The translations under genes and the position numbers were made by a program. Under the pieces are notes generated by a model. It was not told the origin of the DNA. It did not search any database and worked only from the letters and a program-made list of their open reading frames with translations. DNA of 64,000 nucleotides from assembly GCA_001949185.1 (NCBI GenBank), contig BDGG01000002.1, positions 4,888,448-4,952,447 on the forward strand, in the 5' to 3' direction. Positions 27,472 through 38,453 of this stretch are shown here, piece after piece. The DNA is from Ramazzottius varieornatus (taxonomy: Eukaryota > Tardigrada > Eutardigrada > Parachela > Ramazzottiidae). How positions within the stretch are numbered: the stretch's first letter is position 1; each line of letters opens with the position of its first letter.

Positions 27472-28034
27472 GTTTAATTTTTAACTACTTTTACCCGTCT
27501 GCGGACATATCACTGTCCCTCTATAATCCACATTTTGTCAGTCGACACTGCCGATTGCCCTGTAATTTACCGCTAATTTGTACAGTAATTTGTACAGTAA
27601 ATCCGGTGGTGCGTTGTAGACAATGCTTCTTTTACTCATACATTGTGGTCACTAGATCTACCAAGGATCCATTTTGTACATGCTCTAATGGTCTGGCTAG
27701 TCTGTAACGGTTTTCAGTTCTTCCATCATCCCAATAAAACTTTGTGCATTTTCGCATATCTTGGCTTTTTAATGGTCAAATTAAGTTCAAAAAGTTATGG
27801 CCAAGAAATACACATCCTTCCAACAAAGCAGCAAAAGCTGTCTCAGGATACGGAGACATAGAAGCGAGCTAAAATTGTGCAAACAACAAGAGAGTTCGCT
27901 AAGGTATACCGTAAGGAAACAACGCTAAATAAGCAGGATGGAGGAAAATACTGAATGCGAGCGATCGAAAATGGGTAAAGACTGCGGAAAGGAGAACGAC
28001 TTTGAAGAACTGTTATTGGACTACTTCTTCGTCT
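27472..28034. other. Convergent intergenic region with AMPK 3' UTR
   Basis: No gene. An AATAAA at 27733 is a likely AMPK polyadenylation signal. A 14-bp unit around TAATTTGTACAG is repeated twice in tandem at about 27573-27600. Confidence 0.5.
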
Positions 28035-31000
28035 TCACTCTAGTGTTTCGTAGTTGTCTGACGAACTTCCCATCGAAGCCATTGCCGTGTTGACGAAAGT
28101 TTCCAGCTTATTGGGACGAGACAGGCGGGAAACTAAGGGATACTTGACAGGTGCGGACTGAGTCTTGTGAACTTGGAGGTGCTTTGGCACAGGCGGAAGT
28201 GCCGGTTGCCGTAGCGGTACTTTCTTGAATGGTGTTGGACGCGAGATCACTCCCTGCCGGTCGTTCGCGAAGACAGCGTCATCAACCTCTTCATCAATGA
28301 ACAACTGCTCGTCGTCATCGTGCGGAGAACTGTAGCTACGGCTTTGGACGACGTTGACAAGGCTCGCCAGCTCTCCCAACATGGTGAAGTCGAACAGGTA
28401 GGAAGAGGCGCGAAGAGTGATGAAGCACTTGAGCTTTTCGTGAATGTCGGCCATGGATGGGCGGGCATCGTGGGAAACTTTCCAGCAGCTCAATATGAAC
28501 TCATGACTTTAAAACGAGCTCGCGTTATTACCAAGGGTGACTACATGGGAGGTCGCCAAACGAAACGTCCAGGAGCGTTGTCTCAAGTGGCGCACGCGTT
28601 GATTGTTATCTGCTGGTAGCGTGCGCTACTTCACATCGTTATCCCAAGAGGCTCACAGTTGCCACTACTGATGGCGGGAAAGTGCGCCACTTAGAATGAA
28701 AAAATCCTGTGCGTTCCGTTTGCCGGCCTCCCTCATGGATTTTTTTCCAATGTACTTCATCTTTCAAATTCAATCTTGCAGACTGACCAGTAAATCGTGT
28801 TTGGAACTTACACAGCGTTACTGCAGATGGGCGACTGCTCCAAGCGGTAACCAGAGTTCAAGATTTCGATCAAGTACTGTACGTTACCAGATGCGTAAGG
28901 AACTGCACCTAAAAAATCAGAACAAAAAAGAAGAGCCCATTAGTGTCCCCATCGTGTTAGAGTTACCGATGGTGAGATTGAATCAGGAATTTCGTTCTAA
29001 CAAACCTAAGGTTGCTATTTCCCACATGACGACACCGAAAGACCATACATCGGTCTTCATGGACAAGCGGTGGACACCGTACTGGAGGACTTCCAGCGGC
29101 AACCACCGACTGTACGCTTCGTTGAAGTACTTGCTGGAGCTGGCATAGTTCAGGTCAGACACGTTGGACATTCCGTAGATCTTTACGTTGTAGTTGGCAT
29201 CACAGGCAATGTTCTCAGTGCAAAGAGCTCCGTGTACCAGCTTCTTGGAGTTTAGGTAGGCCTGCAAAACAGAGCAACTTCAATTCATTCAACACCATTG
29301 GAAAGGAAATAGGTCACATGGAGATGTAGTCACGCACTATTCCATGGGCGATTTTCTCTGCCATGCTCATCAAGACGCGGCCCGACAAGTCTCCTAGAAA
29401 TGCGGTGTTGGGGTGAAGTCCTGCCAGCCTTAGGGAGCAGGTACCATCGGGAAGCCTTCGAAGGATGTTCTCTTTGCGGTATAATCTGCGATCAAAACAA
29501 ATTTAGAAAAGCTCAATACTGCAAGTTATTTACATCGACTAGCCGGGGAGCTTACTGCAGAAGCTCCCTCAACGGGAAGGTGAAGGTGTGCTCCAGTCTT
29601 GTAAGGACCACAAATCCGTAACCTGTTACCTCGTCGGTGGAAGAACCCAGCAGTCGAGCGAACTGGGAACACTGTCTCAAATGTTTCAACACGTTGAGCT
29701 CATTTCGTAACCTCTCATGGGCTTCGAAGTCTCCGGGGCTTGCTACGAAGTAAATTACAGCATATGAGAGCAAAGAAAGCCTTGGGGACCAACGGGTGAT
29801 GATATTCAATTTGTTTGGAGAAACTCTGTTTACTGCAGATTCTCCATCTTACCGGCTTGCTTCACAGCCATCAAGAACTTCCCAAACGTTCCTTCTCTGA
29901 CCACGAATCTTGAGTTTGGTTTTTCGTGCAGAATCTCCGCATGTTGCTTAATATCTTGGTAGGCTGGAGTGATGAGCGGATTACTTTCCAAGTCTACAAA
30001 GAAATATTCATTACTTACAGTATCACCATATAACGCAGTCAAAAACTAGATGAAGAACCCTACCGTCGCTCACAACCATCGTGGTGGACAAGACTGGCAT
30101 GGGTGTTGTGGTCAGGAAGCGAACTTCATGCCCGGTAGAGGCGGAGCTCGTAGGGCGACTGCCGTACGTGTTGGGGACTGGCGAGGTTCTCAGCGCTTCC
30201 ATGTCGCCCGTCTTTGCTCCAGCTTTCGCCCGACGCCAGCACAGCATGATGGTCACTGCGATGCTCGAAGCGGCGAACAGGACGCAGCCGACTATTATCA
30301 GCGATGTGTACAGCCCCGAGTTGGTGTTGGGTCGGGTTTGACCAGTGGCCATCGGCTCGTCCAGACACTGACGCATTCCCAAAGCCGTTTGACGGCAACC
30401 TGAATGAAACAACCAAGGTTCAGATCTGGTTTTAAGATCATAGTCGATAACCGAGGCTCACCTGGTGTAGTGAAATGGTACTCATATCGCAGGGAATCAT
30501 CCGTGGTATTCTGTATGACGGTGACTTCGTAGCGCGTGTTATACAGAAGGTTCTCCATTTGATACCACGTACCCTAGAAAAGGTATTGGATACTTAGAAC
30601 GAGAAATACAACATGATCTTCATAAGCCGTCCTTGACAATAAGAATCCTCAAGACTTGAAAATGTGACTTACGTTACTAATCAGTGTAGAGGAGAAAGTT
30701 TGTGTCCGGTTGACTATCAGAGGCTGGACGAAGTCCGACACTGTCCTAGTCCATTCCACGACAATGGACTGCTGAAGACTGGACCGATCCACTTTACTCG
30801 GCGTATCCCACGTCAAGTTAGTCGTTAGCGAAGAGTCCATCTCTAGAAAGACAAAAGCATTTTCGAGCTGAGCAACTCGGCACAAGGAAGTACCGCTGAA
30901 TATTAAGTTACCTGTTTGGACGGTGGCGTTACGGGTCGTGGTCATAACGCGCCTTGGAGCTCCCTCGAACCAAAAGGTGGCGTTGGCAATTTCCTCCTCG

Positions 31001-31977
31001 GCGCTGTAAACGACTGAGCGGAAGGTGCAACCGTGAAGGCACTCAGGCACATTCTGTCGCAGGTAGATGTCTGATATGCGGTTAATGGGCTGCAAAAATA
31101 AATGCGTGGAGTTCCTCATGATTAAGGGACTAAAGAACGTCAGTCCTTACCTGGTACAGCTGTATCCAGTCGTCACTCGCTCTTGCTTTGAAGGATATAC
31201 TGAAGATCAGATGCCGCGAACCTTTGTAGACGATGCCGCTTCCATCCACGACGGTGTTGTTGAATCTTAGCCTATCGCTTCCTAGTAAGCTGACGCTGAA
31301 CAGGGATCTCCAGACGGAAGAACCTGTGGAGGGTATAATTACACTGTATGCAAGATTTAAAAGTAGGCAAGCAAACGAACGAGTTTCACAACGTACTGTT
31401 CGAGCGCTCTTTCGATGAATCCAGACCGTAGTATCTTTTCGCCTGTCTGCAACCTCCGTACTGCAAAAGAGCATCATTACTGGTGGCAAGAAAAGTACCA
31501 TAAATTATGGACTTACACATTCGCTTGGACTCGCGCACTGTGGCCATACTGGGGAAGGCTTGAAGTGGTCACAAGCGCAGCCATCCCAACACTGCAACAA
31601 CCTCCAGCGTTATAACATGGCATGATCGCTAACCGGAAGGAGCGATGAAGTACCGTAGGTGCAGTACTCGTACCGGTTGACAAGGTTCGCTACGGATGCA
31701 GTCGTCCAGTACGGTTACTCCGAAGATCTTGCCAAACTGAAACAACCAACAGCATGAATATCACGCCTCCGTAAATAAACACGGAAGTGAGCAATAACTG
31801 ATCAAATCCAGTTGATTGTTATCTTACCACGTTTAAACAGTCTGCCCGACAGCCAGCCACTGGAAGCCAGTCGTCCGCTCTTCTGCTCATATCCGGTGTG
31901 AATAACCCAGGACTATCGCTTTCCGCAGTCGTTATCCCAACAAAACACAACAATAAAGTAAATTGAAATAAGGCCAT
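28035..31977 (-). CDS. Receptor tyrosine kinase-like protein with inactive kinase domain
   Basis: Type I membrane protein. It has a signal peptide at 31977 (MALFQFTLLLCFVGITTAES), a Cys-containing and probably fibronectin-III-like ectodomain (WYQMENLLYNTRYEVTVIQN), a transmembrane helix (LIIVGCVLFAASSIAVTIML), then a juxtamembrane region and tyrosine-kinase fold. Kept features: REGTFGKF loop, MAVK lysine, NELNVLKHL helix, DVWSFGVVMWEIAT, CWKVSHDARPSM. Lost features: the HRDLAARN loop reads HGALCTEN and DFG reads YGM, so both catalytic aspartates are gone. An exon at 28812-28908 (VPYASGNVQYLIEILNSGY) bridges to the last exon. Such pseudokinase receptors (RYK, PTK7 and relatives) signal by scaffolding. 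The family is unassigned; no WIF or Ig domain is recognised. Confidence 0.75.
28581..28694. repeat. Hairpin repeat, tandem pair (copies C1 and C2), intronic
   Basis: C1 (28581-28632) starts TCTCAAGTGGCGCACGCG and ends AGCGTGCGCTACTTC. C2 (28642-28694) starts TCCCAAGAGGCTCACAG and ends AGTGCGCCACTTAG. They are about 10 bp apart, within the 305-bp intron (28507-28811) of the receptor pseudokinase gene. The spacing and orientation repeat those of the pair at 17646-17753. Confidence 0.8.
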
Positions 31978-32825
31978 AGTGCAAACAAGACTCCGAAAAT
32001 CGAAGAAGCCCGAGAAACAGAAATGAAAAAAAAGCCGTTTTCCTCTTCCAGAAAGCGGATCTGATACATCTGAATCAGGGCCGTAATTTTGAATGTGACC
32101 GATGTCCATCTCACATGACATGACACTCTGACATCGGAGCGATCGTAAAACAACATACAACATACAAGTGCACAACGAAATAAGCTTTCGAAAATGGCGG
32201 AGTGGATCAAAAGCAAGCAGCTAACCAAAACCGCAGCCGGACAAATGCTCACACTTGGCTGGCTGTAGCCATCTGGTTTTCATTGACACCTATTTTGGAA
32301 GCTCATTTTGTCGTGCACTGTAGAATACTATGTGTGGCACCACTGGCAGGGTGGAGAGGAACTCTGGTCTGCTGAGAGTCTTCCCGAATCTTTCAAGCAG
32401 ACCGCCAACGGCAAAATTTTATTGTTTTTGGTGGCGAAAATTAGACAAGAACCAGAAAACTTCTTCGAGAAGTAAAAAGGACGTCGTGGAACGTACACTG
32501 TACAACCACTGGTGCGTCACAGCGTCAAACGAACCTCGGTTAAAAAGAACGGAATGTACCATAAAAATAAAAGAACACAAAGTTCAATACTGACGTGGAA
32601 AGAAAAGTCTGAAGAGTTATAACTTAAACTTGGTCGGCAGAGTAAATCATTTTCAAACCTACATTCCGTACGCTAAGGAGAAAGGGTAAAAGCATAAGAG
32701 GTTCGACAGAAGAAACCATAAGATACCATAACGAACTAGGATTTTAAACTTTATAACAAAACTAATTTAACCAGTAGTTGTAAAGTCAACTTGGAGGCTT
32801 GCTAAAGGCACGAACAGTCACAACT
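31978..32825. other. Intergenic, about 850 bp
   Basis: Lies between two minus-strand genes; it holds the receptor promoter and the 3' UTR of the KH-domain gene. Open frames on both strands lack codon or splice support. Confidence 0.45.
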
Positions 32826-35627
32826 TCAGGTAGATGACTTAGGTTCAGGATAAGCCGCGAAGCTTCCTTGTTGGTACGTCTGCTGCGTCTGCTTGCCGAA
32901 AACGTCCAAGTCCATGCAACCGAAGCTGAAGGCACCATCTACGGGGTACGAGAGTCAACGTTACAATCAGTTCGACACAAAATTGAACGTTTCTGCTTAC
33001 TGTTAACAGCTTGAGGTGTGGACGGAGCAGACGTCTGGACGAGAGTGTCCAAATCAGCCAGGTAACTCTGATTCGGGTACTGCTGCCACAGCTGAGCTTC
33101 TTCCTGGACGTTCTCCGTCACCTCCAACATGGGCGCTCGCTTCTGCACCGAGTAGTTGTTGAAGGCAGTCTCCCATGTACCGGTGTTGCGTTGCATGTCT
33201 TTCTTGCTTTGGTACTGGGCCTCTGCAAAACAGCATAGCATTTCCCGTCAGGCTCCTTGGTTAGTTTCGCATTTTATTTGGAAAAGAGAAAGTCTTGTAA
33301 TCTGGAAGTTGGATTACTTACTCATGTACTCGTCGTAGCTCATGCCGGAACCAGGAAAAGCCGAGCCTTGGTTTTCCAGTTGGCCTCTCGCGTTCATGGT
33401 TTGCGCCACCAGCAGAGCTGCTCTTTGTAGCTGGAGAGTCTTTTCCTTCTTGCGTTGCTTTCGGCGCTCGATCTCTTGTGCCACCTGCAGCTCCTGCGCT
33501 ACCCTGAGGACTTGTGCTGCCACCCGGATGCTTTCCGGTGTCAGCGCGGGAGTTCCCAGAGGGTACCCGCTGTTCGTCTGAGGAAACGAAGAACCCGCCA
33601 CCTGAGCAGGGAGGTAGGCAGGAGGGTACCAGCCGTTGTTGGCCTGGGACATGGCGAGCATGGCCGGGTTGATGGCGCTCTCTTTCCCGGCGGTGGCAGG
33701 ATCGGACACCACTCGCAGGACACCTGGTAACGCGGTGTGCAGGTTCATCTTGACGAGACTCTCGGCGGTGGTCGCTACCTTGAACTTGGGTACTTGGACG
33801 GAGTTGCCCACGATGCGACGGTAGGCTCGACAGATGTTGTCCAAGTTACCTTCGTACGACTTCAGCTCGATATATTGCTGTAAGAAATCAACCCACAGTC
33901 AAGATCCCGCTCATCAAGGATCTTGGTGCTGCAGTGAACAAGTGCGTTTCCTCAAAGGTGTTTCAAAAATCTATATTAGGTCTAGATGAGGACAATTTTT
34001 ACCTGCTGTCCTTCTGAGGCTGGAACTGAGCGGGGAGCCAGGAAATTAACATGAAGGTCCTTAGTGATGTGTTGGTGCAGAGCTGCAAAACATAAAACTT
34101 CTATCAGAGAACCGGAAAACTTTCGTTCTCAAATATATATCTACCTCGGAGACTAGCTTCGTCTAAGTTGGGCGGGATGTTGAGTCGAAGAGTGACCGGC
34201 ATCATCGACTAAACCAAGACGCACCTTCAACTATTGTACTCGTCATGTTTTTCAAACCGGGAAGAAGTTGGCTGTACAGTACCATCAGAACGATCCAGGC
34301 CGCAGCCACGCCATGGACGGAACCAGAAATGGTAACGGTTTGCTGGTCCCCGTTGTTCCCGCGTGGATTCGGGAAGGCAATCTGGACACCAGTTACCCGG
34401 GACAGCATCTTCAGCCATCGTTCGCCGTCACAGAAGACCCACATGGAAGACTGGCTGTTTGGGTGGACGCATATCGACTGAGTGACCTGGTGCTCCTCCT
34501 GCGGAAAACAATACATGTCAGAGGAAAGAAAGTTATTTCCTGGTAAAAACAGAACTCATCATTACTGGTTCAGACAGAACGGAGATTCTGGGGAGGTACG
34601 TACCTGAGGAGACGCTGAAAACATCTTGCAAATGGTTCGAACGCCCAACAAGGTGCGTGGAGACTGTGGACCGCGAATGAAGACCTGCATTTCCCCGTTC
34701 TCCTTCATGGCATAATTAGCTTCGACACCAAACACCCCACTGGTCTTGGAAATTTCCTCCACTAGCTGCGGATACAGAACCGATCGCCGAAAGTAGTGCA
34801 TCTGCTGCACGGTGTAGACAAAGTTGAACGGCACTGCTTCCTGCAGCAGACAAAAGACGAATTTCTTTACTTCATAAGGAAGGCCGACATTCAACAAGTG
34901 AACGAAGGACTGCGTGGTTAATCTACGAAACGACGTGAAACCAGGAAATTGCGAAAACTTACCCGAACTTTCTGAGCTCCTAAAATGACGTTATGAATCT
35001 TGCCTCGCACGATAACCTGTAAAAAGAAACCATTTCTCCAGCTTCGAAGTGACGATAGAACAGACTTCAAAGGCAGAAGAAAACCACTGCACAATGACCA
35101 CAAAGTGTGATGATACTTTAGAACCTAGAGAACGTAGTACCTCGTTCACCATAACACTGCCTTGTTCCACCTTTCCAGAAGCACCGTCTTTGCTGTCGGG
35201 GTAATGGATATGGCAGGAGCAAGCCGATCGCATCGCGTTAACCTTATCCCCACGGACACCGATAAGGAAGGAGTGTTCACGGTGATCCACTTCCATTTTC
35301 AGGATAACCCGGACATCGCTCTGGAATCCAACAGAATTTGAACTAGACGGACATCAAGGATTGAAGCACTCTTACCTCGACCACTGAAGCAAGAATCTGG
35401 TAGGTGTTTTGTTTCCCATTTCCCAGGCTCCGAAAGTCATACAGACCGATGGAGGATTCCAAGGAGGATGTGCTCTCAGAAGTGTCAGAGATAGAGAATC
35501 CGGAAACGCTGTCGGCTGATCTGATAGGTCCCGACACCGATGAAATATTGCGCAAAGCGGCTAGCGCTTCTGGCTCGAAGCTGAAGCAGTCATTCCCGCG
35601 GTTGAGGGGAGAGGAGACGTTAGGCAT
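32826..35627 (-). CDS. Bicaudal-C-like KH-domain RNA-binding protein without a visible SAM domain
   Basis: Likely a post-transcriptional regulator that binds mRNA through KH domains. The exon at 35296-35150 contains DVRVILKMEVDHREHSFLIG and VRGDKVNAMRSACSCHIHYP. This matches the BicC KH block, including its GxxG loop (GVRG) and HIHFPDS-like end. Further exons carry a divergent KH-like domain (LLNVGLPYEV..., QVFIRGPQSPRTLLG) and a third with a decayed GxxG (CDGERW) but a typical GVQIAFPNP. The C-terminal half is Gln/Ala-rich with a Lys/Arg/Gln coiled coil (AQVLRVAQELQVAQEIERRK). The final exon ends at 32826. Canonical BicC ends in a SAM domain; none is seen. The start at 35627 (MPNVSSPLNRG) is the first suitable ATG. 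Confidence 0.72.
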
Positions 35628-36181
35628 GATGAAGGAAAGAGCCGGAACTCCTGAAAAGGAAGTGATCAACTCAAGAAAGCGGACAGACACAAAACCGGCT
35701 AGACAAAAGTCTTCTGTGATTCCCGCTAGCTCTCCCTGGCTCTGGATGACACACGGAAGTTCAGAAGTGAATCTACGGGATGAACAGTGAAAGGGAACGC
35801 AAGGTGAAACAGAAGGGAAGTTGGGAAGAAGAAGTTTAGGATCATGGGGTTTTAGTTCAGCCCATGCCTCCTCGCATCCAAATTGTTTTCTCGCTTCATA
35901 GGGGCATAATAGAGGCAAATGGCGATCTTGAGTCAGTTGATTCTCGATTGAGAAAACAAACTCCAGAGTCTAGACAGCTGTAAATGACGTCACCGATGAC
36001 CAATCGAAATATATCAGTCAAACAAGTCTTGTTTGCGTTTTCCTGCTTTGGATTTTGGATTTGGAAGATCGAAACAGAGAATTTGATCCCATCTTCGGTT
36101 CAGTCTTCATCCCGCCAAGTGGTCTTGATTTCTTGAAGATCTGATTACATTTGCAGATTGATCGACTACAAAATTGGACTC
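35628..36181. other. Divergent promoter region
   Basis: Between the BicC-like gene (-) and the unknown gene at 36182 (+). No coding sequence. A TTTGCAG acceptor at about 36156 suggests a 5' UTR intron for the plus-strand gene. Confidence 0.45.
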
Positions 36182-38104
36182 ATGCCGAACGGATCGCCAG
36201 GATCGTTCCGAAGAAGCGTGACGGGCATCAGGAAAAGCCAGCGCGTCTCCAAACATCCGGCAGCTTTCGAGTCAGAAGACAGCAACTGCGACGCTAAGCT
36301 TTCCCAAGATGACACTGTGGATCCATGCTCCGTCCTCCCGGTCCTGAATCTGTCCCGCAATGACTACGAGCATCCTGTGATTTTTGGCGAATGGATGGCG
36401 CTGATGAAGAAGGCTGGCCCGGTGATCGACAGACCCAGTCGAAGCTCGAGCAGAAAGTCTAGCGCGGTGAGCTTCTCTCCATCGCCAACGGATAGTCTGC
36501 TTCACCATGACGAGGAGAGGTTCCAACAAGAGGTGGTCATCGCAGCCGAAGCTAATCCAGAGATCAGAGTGCCTCGAAGCATCCGCCATGTGGCAAAGAA
36601 AGCCAAAGCGGTTGACTATTCACTAACGGCGGAAGATGATCCCATGGAAGAGTGTAAGCTTCAATAAGAATCAATAAGATGAAGACAAGCTGAATTACTA
36701 AGTATTATCTTGACTTGTAGTTCTGACAGCAGTTGAGGATCCCCGAGACGACTGCGTTTCTCCAGATGGTGCGTCGTTAATTTCCGAAGATTTCTCGCAG
36801 TCTCCCCGATCGGCTTACCATACGCCAGTTAACTCCCAACCAATGTCGTTGAAGACAGTGGAAAACTCGCCTAATGAATTCTTTACCCAACCGTCGTCAT
36901 TTCCAGCGGAAGTTAGACGCGCCACTCTTTGTGTCTCCGCCAGAGAGTCTACTCATCTTGATGGCGATCGGGTTGAAAGAGAAGTCTTACTGGAGAAAAG
37001 AATCACGAAAGAATTCGTGGTAACAGTCTTTCGAGAAAGCTTTATAGACGATGCTTTGGACATTGTCAACCAAGTATCCCAGCCAGATGGTCAACCTTCA
37101 CAGCAAACTTCACAGCATTCACCGATCTCAGGCAGGTCTGCAGGAAACGAAATTTCAGCCATTCCTTCGACTAACGATAAATCCCGGTTCACGACTTATG
37201 AAATACGTACGTTGATGCAGCTAGCTAAAGAAATTTCGTTACTTCCTCATTGTGAAATCAATTCTGGTTTGTTCTAGCCGACAACTGGCCGTTTGCTGCT
37301 GTGCTGACGAAGTCGAACCCAGCGGATGGCGAGGCGGCCTACCGCTTCTCCGAGCGACCAAAGATTCTTCCAGTTAAAGTTACAGAGCAACCGGGAGTGC
37401 CCGACCCATATCAGTTGCCACTCAGAAGGATGTGGCGTCCAATGAGAAAAAACAGAGAACCTGAAGAGACTCCCCAAGAAACACCACTCTCTGCCGCAGG
37501 TGAAAGCACAGCTGTCGAAAGGGTTCCAGTCGACTCGGCAACGTTGGCCGCGCATCCTCGAAAGAAAGAACCGAAGCAGAAGAAAAAGAAGAAGTTTAAA
37601 AGAGGCCATAAGTGGAAGACATTTCGTCGTATCAAGAACCGTCTCAAAGTCGGGAACGATGAAAGCTTCTCTTTTTGGCAGATGAGTTCGTGGAACAGTC
37701 ATAGTAGCCAGCCGGAAGTAAGTGAATCCGTGCGAAATGTTTCTTCTAGTGCAGCTAGCCTCATAAGTGAACTCGAACCAAGTCAGACTAGAGAAGCGGA
37801 AACGATCGAAGAACGCGGAAGTGAAAAAGATGGTGCCGAAAGACCTACGTTGTCTGAAGGTACCAACGCACAACCAGAAGCAACAGAATTTCAGACTGCT
37901 CAAAGTCAGTTGCAACCCGACGAAGTGCCTCCGGAGTGTTCTGATGAAGAGTTGAACGTAGTCAAGAGTAGCGCTGATTCCGAAGTGGGTCTAGAGAGTG
38001 ACAGTGATACTCTCATAGCCGAATGGGCTGAGATGAGCGATGCAGTTGATTTGGCCAACGTGGCAACGCTTTTCCATACTTTGCTGCAAGAACCCTTTGA
38101 CTAG
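36182..38104 (+). CDS. Unknown Ser/Glu-rich, largely disordered protein
   Basis: Not recognised. Three exons join in phase: 36182-36653, about 36720-37205 and about 37278-38104. The N-terminal part is basic (FRRSVTGIRKSQRVSK) and contains a hydrophobic patch EHPVIFGEWMALMKKAG followed by a Ser/Arg run (SRSSSRKSS). The middle contains a possible helix (FRESFIDDALDIVNQV). The last exon has the patch DNWPFAAVLTKSNPADG, a Lys-rich stretch (KKEPKQKKKKKFKRGHKW) that looks like a nuclear localisation signal, and an acidic C-terminus. The composition suggests a nuclear, disordered protein. No catalytic domain is seen. Confidence 0.6.
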
Positions 38105-38453
38105 TTTTGTCGCTCTCGCGGTTGTATTCAGTTACAGTTTTGATTTAACTTCTCTTCTTCTTTTGAAGAATTTCTGTACGTAATTAGTTTTAGTCCGCAC
38201 AACGTTGAACCACTTCCAAGTCCCTGTAGTTCATTTCAGGATCGTCGCGGGATCTAGCTTGCTGGCTCGGTTCCTAGAAAAGACTCTGCTCTGTCGTTTC
38301 GTCAGAACGGTTTGGTCATCGAAGATGAAACAGGCATAATCCGCTTGTGAATGTTATTAAGCCTCTCGGGGTTGCAATGTTGGAAGTCTTCTAACTATTG
38401 ACAGTCTTCTCAAACCTCAGGAAAACGTATGGGGAAAAGGTCAGCCTAACAGA
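38105..38453. other. Convergent intergenic region
   Basis: Facing 3' ends; nothing else seen. Confidence 0.5.

Noticed and set aside
35343-35918. Long minus-strand frame of 191 codons starting upstream of the BicC-like gene
   Set aside because: Only the part from 35627 onward is taken as coding; the upstream stretch has no conserved content and probably is 5' UTR.
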